NCBI GenBank assembly: GCA_005778045.1
Contig: SXKQ01000065.1
Span: 1 to 8,989 of the forward strand
Origin: Planctomycetia bacterium
GTDB taxonomy: Bacteria > Planctomycetota > UBA1135 > GCA-002686595
Direction of reading: 5' to 3'
Length of the DNA: 8,989 bases
A program made the translations under genes and the position numbers. Below the pieces are notes generated by a model that was given only the letters and a program-made list of their open reading frames with translations, ran no database searches and was not told the origin of the DNA. Of this stretch, positions 5,833-8,989 are shown piece by piece. The first letter of the stretch is position 1, and every line of letters starts with the position of its first letter.

Positions 5833-6431
5833 GCGCGAGCGCGCAGCCTCTGCGTCTCGCGCAGCTCTTCGCAGCCGCAGTCCTCGGAGACTGGGACACG
5901 GTGCGCGCCCTGCGCCGCGCCGCGCCCGCGGGCGAGCCCGACCGCGCGTGGCGTGAGACCGTGCTGCAAGTCCACGTGTTCGCCGGCTTCCCGCGCGGCG
6001 TCGAGACCTATGGCGTGCTGGCCGAGGAGGGCGGGCTGGGCGAGCTCGAGCCCGACGAGCGCCTCGCCGAGCCCGAGCACTTCGCGCGCGCCGACGCGCT
6101 CTTCGAGCGCATCTACGCTGACCACGCCCCGCGCGTGCGCACCCTGCTCAACGACGCGCACCCCGACTTTGCGCGCTGGATCCTCGGCCACGCCTACGGC
6201 CGCGTGCTCACGCGCCCCGGCCTCTCCTCCGCGCAGCGCGAGCTGCTCGCCGTCGTGGCCCTCGCCGCCCTCGGCCAAGAACGCCAGCTCACGAGCCACC
6301 TGCGCGGCGCTGTCCGCTGCGGCGCCACCCCCGCCGAGCTCTCCACCACGCTCGAGTCCGTGCGCTCGATCATCGGCCCCACCCGCTGCGACGCCGCCCT
6401 CGCCCTCGCCGCCCGCTACGCGACTCCCTGA
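5829..6431 (+). CDS. Carboxymuconolactone decarboxylase / AhpD-like helical protein
   Basis: A 200-residue, all-helical protein. Residues 110-185 match the carboxymuconolactone decarboxylase (CMD) fold pattern: ARWILGHAYGRVL (115-127), then LSSAQRELLAVVALAALG (132-149), Gln/His in a QLTSHLRGA helix (153-161) and GATPAEL (165-171). An upstream segment, WRETVLQVHVFAGFPRG (41-57), looks like a degenerate first CMD repeat. The CxxC pair that gives AhpD proteins peroxidase/disulfide activity is absent (only Cys164 and Cys187, far apart), so simple AhpD activity is unlikely; a CMD-type or uncharacterised activity is more probable. Its ATG overlaps the psd stop (ATGA), so it is very likely made from the same transcript by translational coupling. 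How it relates to PE synthesis is not evident. No ribosome site is visible, which fits coupling. The family call is firm; the reaction is unknown. Confidence 0.8.
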   Translation: MSASAQPLRLAQLFAAAVLGDWDTVRALRRAAPAGEPDRAWRETVLQVHVFAGFPRGVETYGVLAEEGGLGELEPDERLAEPEHFARADALFERIYADHAPRVRTLLNDAHPDFARWILGHAYGRVLTRPGLSSAQRELLAVVALAALGQERQLTSHLRGAVRCGATPAELSTTLESVRSIIGPTRCDAALALAARYATP

Positions 6432-6520
6432 CGTCCGGCCTCTTTCACGGCGCGAGGCTGGGCGCTCGCAACGACGCACAATCCATCGACTCGCTCCCCT
6501 GCACTTCGCGCTCTCGCAAC

Positions 6521-6542
6521 TCTTCGCTTGAGAAAGCGAGGA
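6521..6542. terminator. 9-bp hairpin with GAGA tetraloop between convergent genes
   Basis: TCTTCGCTT (6521-6529) pairs with AAGCGAGGA (6534-6542), including one T-G pair, around a GAGA loop of GNRA type. It sits in the 145-bp gap between the convergent CMD-like gene and the large - strand gene, the expected place for a shared transcription end. There is no long T-run on either side, so it may act as an RNA 3'-end structure rather than a classical terminator. A second smaller stem, GTGCGG (6548-6553) with CCGCAC (6569-6574), lies next to it. Confidence 0.45.
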
Positions 6543-6576
6543 CTCGAGTGCGGATCTGCCGCGAACGGCCGCACGT

Positions 6577-8989
6577 TCAGCGGATGCGGCCGCGGAGCTC
6601 GAGGGAGCGCAGGCGGACGGGCTCGAGGGAGCGCAGGACGAGCGCCTTGTCGCCGTAGCTCGAAGGGTCGGGGCGAACGGGCGTGTCGCGGCCTAGGAGG
6701 CGCTCGTCGAGGAACACGCTGACGTCGCCGCGGCCCTGCTTGAGCTCGATGCGCAGCGTGTAGCGCTGGCCCTTCTGCAGCGCCTCGAACTCGTTGCCCT
6801 TGCCGCGCTCGAGCACGTCGGCGAGCAGCTGCGCGTAGGCATCGGGGTTCCCCGAGCCGATCTTCCAGCGCCCCTTCTGGCCCTGGTTCGCGGCGCCGAG
6901 CAGCACCACGTGCACGCCGGCGATGCTGACCGAGAACAGCCGCGGCTGCCCCGACTGCGCGGGCTGCTCGAAGTCGACGCACAGCTCGAGCGCGTCGCCA
7001 AGCCGCAGCGGCGGCTGCAGGAACAGGGTCGGCCACGTGCGCTCGTCGGCCACCGCATCGCGCGTCGCGGAACGCGGGGCGATCCAGCCCGCGCCGTCCG
7101 GCAGCCACTCGCCGCGCTGGAAAGACCCGGAGTAGCTCGCATCGAGCACCCAGCGCATGCGCACCGCGCCCGTCGGCCCGAGCTCGAGCTCGCTCGGCCC
7201 GTACGCGCGCCTCAGGATCGCCTCGTCGTCGAGCTCGGCCTGCGCCCGCAGCTCCGCGCGCCGCGCGCGCAGCCACTCCGCTTCCGCCGCCACGAACTCG
7301 AGCTCGAGATGCCGCGTGAGCAGCTCGTCGATCCACTCGACCTGGCTGCGCACATCCACCGCGCCGCCCGCCGCCGCCGTGCGCACCTTGCTCAAGCTGA
7401 GCCGCGCCCGCTCCACGCGCGCGCGCGCCTCGCCCTCGCTCTTCGCGCGCTCTCCGTCGAGCCAGCCCGAGAGCTCGGCCGCCAGTGGCCCCCACTCCGG
7501 CCTCGTCGGCGGCTCGATCGCGAGCTGGGCCGCCTCGGCGCGCTCGCCCAGATGCCAGCGCAGCAGCGCGCTCTCGAAGCGCGCGTCCGCGCCGAGCTCC
7601 TTGCCCGCCAGTCCGGCGAGCGCCTCGAGCGCCGCGCGCGACACGAGCGTGCCCTTGCCGCTGTCGAGCTCCCGCAGCGCGAGCAACCCCGGCGCCACCG
7701 ACGCCGGTCCATCGACGGGTCGGAAGCGGAAGCCGCGCTCGAGCGCCTGCTGCGCCTCCTCGACACGCCCGCGGAACGTCAGCGTCCCGAACTGCAACTC
7801 CACGAGCATCTCCGTGCCCGACGCCGCGCGCAGGGTCGCCGCCGCGCGTTGGAGCACGCCCTCGAGCACTCGCGCCTGCGCCGCGATCGACTCGCAGCGC
7901 GCGCGCACGGGCACGAGCGCCGGGCTCTGCGCGAGCGCCTCGAACTGCTGCGCGATCGCGAGGAAGCGCCGCGAGCGCCAGCGCGCGTCGAGCTCCGCGA
8001 GATTGTCGGCGAGCAAGCTCTCCGCCACCCGCAGCCGCGTGCGCGCCGCGACCGGCTCGAGCTCCGCGAGCAGCGCATCGCGACTGCGCCGCAGCTCGTC
8101 GGACACGTCCGCGAGCAGCTCGTCCGGCTTCACGCGCGCCGCCGCGAGCGCCTGCGCGTACAGCTCCTCGATGCGCGCGCGCACATCGCTCGTGCGCCCG
8201 AGCTCGATCTCCTCGAGCAGCGCGTCGTGCCGCCGCTGCAGCTCCGCCGCGCGCCGCCGATCCTCGCTGCGCCAGCGCTCTTCCAGCGTCGCCACCGCCG
8301 GCCGCGTCACTTCGCGATCGATCACCTGCAGGATCGCCTCGACGTCGCCCGGCGCGAACCCCGCGACGGACGCCGCCGTCGCTCCGATCAGCTCCTGCGC
8401 GCGCACGTCGAGCGCCGCCCGCGCCGCCGCCCAGCGCCCCTCGTCGAGCAACGCCCGCGCGCGCTCGCCCTGCACGACGTCCGGGTAGTGCCGCGCCAGC
8501 CGCTGCTGGAGCACGCCGAGCGACACGCGCCGATCCTCATCCACGGCGAGACGACGCTCCGACAACTCGAAACGCTCCGCCGCCGCGCTCCACTGCCGCG
8601 CCGAAAGCCCGAGCCGCTCGCGTGTCTCTACCTCGAAGCCGCGCTCGAGCCAGTCGAGCGCCTTCGCGAAGTCGCGCTCGCGATTCCACGCGCGATCGAG
8701 CTCGCTCTCGAGCCGCGTCCGCGCCGCCACGAGCTCCGCGTCGAGTCGCCCCGCGAGCGTCGCGCGCAACGCCGCCGCGCGCGCCCCATGCTCCTCCGGG
8801 ATCGAAGGCGCGAGCTGCTCCAGCCGCTCGAGCAGCGGCGCCACGCGCGCGCCCGCAAGCGCCGCCGTGCGCTCGAGCTCATCGAGCGGCGCGAACGCCA
8901 CGCTCTCCCCGCGCTCCTGCGGCAGCTCGCGCTCCGCGCGCCAAGGCTGCAGCACCACCAGCGCCGAGTTGCCCGTGTCCATGTTGAAC
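6577..8989 (-). CDS. Large helical protein with C-terminal concanavalin/LamG-like domain (5' end open)
   Basis: At least 801 residues, read from ATG 8982 to TGA at 6579-6577. The frame stays open through the last bases of the window (codons for Phe and Asn precede the ATG), and the first residues look internal, so the real start is probably outside. Numbered from that ATG, residues about 25-590 are nearly all alpha-helical and rich in Ala, Arg, Glu and Leu, like a long array of helical hairpins or coiled coils; I cannot prove canonical TPRs. A small beta-like insert, MLVELQFGTLTFRGRV, lies near 388-404. From about 605 to the end the composition changes to beta-sandwich type with Trp and Gly (YSGSFQRGEW, LFLQPPLRLGDALELCVDF, RLFSVSIAGVHVVLL, YTLRIELKQGRGDVSVFLDERLLG), recalling LamG/concanavalin-like folds. 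No membrane segment is seen. A sugar- or surface-binding role for the tail is inferred only; the missing N-terminus could hold a catalytic domain. Confidence 0.8.
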   Translation of the reverse strand, partial: FNMDTGNSALVVLQPWRAERELPQERGESVAFAPLDELERTAALAGARVAPLLERLEQLAPSIPEEHGARAAALRATLAGRLDAELVAARTRLESELDRAWNRERDFAKALDWLERGFEVETRERLGLSARQWSAAAERFELSERRLAVDEDRRVSLGVLQQRLARHYPDVVQGERARALLDEGRWAAARAALDVRAQELIGATAASVAGFAPGDVEAILQVIDREVTRPAVATLEERWRSEDRRRAAELQRRHDALLEEIELGRTSDVRARIEELYAQALAAARVKPDELLADVSDELRRSRDALLAELEPVAARTRLRVAESLLADNLAELDARWRSRRFLAIAQQFEALAQSPALVPVRARCESIAAQARVLEGVLQRAAATLRAASGTEMLVELQFGTLTFRGRVEEAQQALERGFRFRPVDGPASVAPGLLALRELDSGKGTLVSRAALEALAGLAGKELGADARFESALLRWHLGERAEAAQLAIEPPTRPEWGPLAAELSGWLDGERAKSEGEARARVERARLSLSKVRTAAAGGAVDVRSQVEWIDELLTRHLELEFVAAEAEWLRARRAELRAQAELDDEAILRRAYGPSELELGPTGAVRMRWVLDASYSGSFQRGEWLPDGAGWIAPRSATRDAVADERTWPTLFLQPPLRLGDALELCVDFEQPAQSGQPRLFSVSIAGVHVVLLGAANQGQKGRWKIGSGNPDAYAQLLADVLERGKGNEFEALQKGQRYTLRIELKQGRGDVSVFLDERLLGRDTPVRPDPSSYGDKALVLRSLEPVRLRSLELRGRIR

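Noticed and set aside
6563..6578. 5-bp inverted repeat GAACG/CGTTC over the stop of the large gene
   Set aside because: Too short to be meaningful in such GC-rich DNA; the nearby 9-bp stem is the better candidate.
7150..8900. Frequent GAGCTC-like and CGAGCTCG short repeats
   Set aside because: They follow from repeated Glu-Leu codons (GAG CTC) in a helical protein, with no regular spacing like a CRISPR array or satellite repeat.
7157..8987. Two long + strand frames (443 and 500 codons) opposite the large - strand gene
   Set aside because: They encode Ser/Ala/Arg or Pro/Arg/Ala low-complexity strings, as expected from antisense reading of Glu/Leu/Ala/Arg codons; the - strand product has coherent helical and beta domains.

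Overview
The window is a very GC-rich bacterial segment, roughly 70% G+C by eye with strong G/C preference at third codon positions. The best taxonomic clue is the protein fragment at the left edge. Its C-terminal pattern (NKSG.L.YG, PFG.GTLCV, F.FRDP..GG, closing FCP) is one I associate with secreted proteins of uncultured or deep-branching Planctomycetes. The other genes (7-TM hybrid histidine kinase, acyl-CoA dehydrogenase, phosphatidylserine decarboxylase, a large helical protein with a lectin-like tail) fit that but do not prove it. No tRNA, rRNA, CRISPR array, transposase or integrase was seen, and the region looks chromosomal.

Layout from left to right: (1) 1-414, + strand, 3' end of an exported protein. 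(2) 620-2485, + strand, a membrane-bound hybrid sensor kinase with its own receiver domain. (3) 2643-2774, - strand, a tiny gene with a perfect Shine-Dalgarno sequence. It encodes a five-fold NQ heptad repeat interrupted by an in-frame TAG exactly where the fourth repeat should have Gln. (4) 2865-4016, - strand, an acyl-CoA dehydrogenase. (5) A 221-bp divergent intergenic region. (6) 4238-6431, + strand, a tightly overlapping three-gene run: a membrane-anchored coiled-coil protein with a Gly/Arg-rich tail, phosphatidylserine decarboxylase (psd), and a carboxymuconolactone-decarboxylase-like protein. (7) 6577-8989, - strand, a large helical protein with a C-terminal concanavalin-like beta-sandwich, whose 5' end probably lies beyond the window.

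Functionally, the psd run makes phosphatidylethanolamine at the cytoplasmic membrane. It is co-oriented and probably translationally coupled with a membrane-anchored protein of unknown role and an AhpD/CMD-like helical protein. The acyl-CoA dehydrogenase (fatty-acid or branched-chain acyl oxidation) is divergent from it, so the intergenic space could control both. The sensor kinase has no dedicated partner regulator nearby, and its fused receiver may be its direct output or a relay. The least ordinary item is the NQ-heptad mini-gene with its amber codon; the rest is recognisable or at least gene-like.
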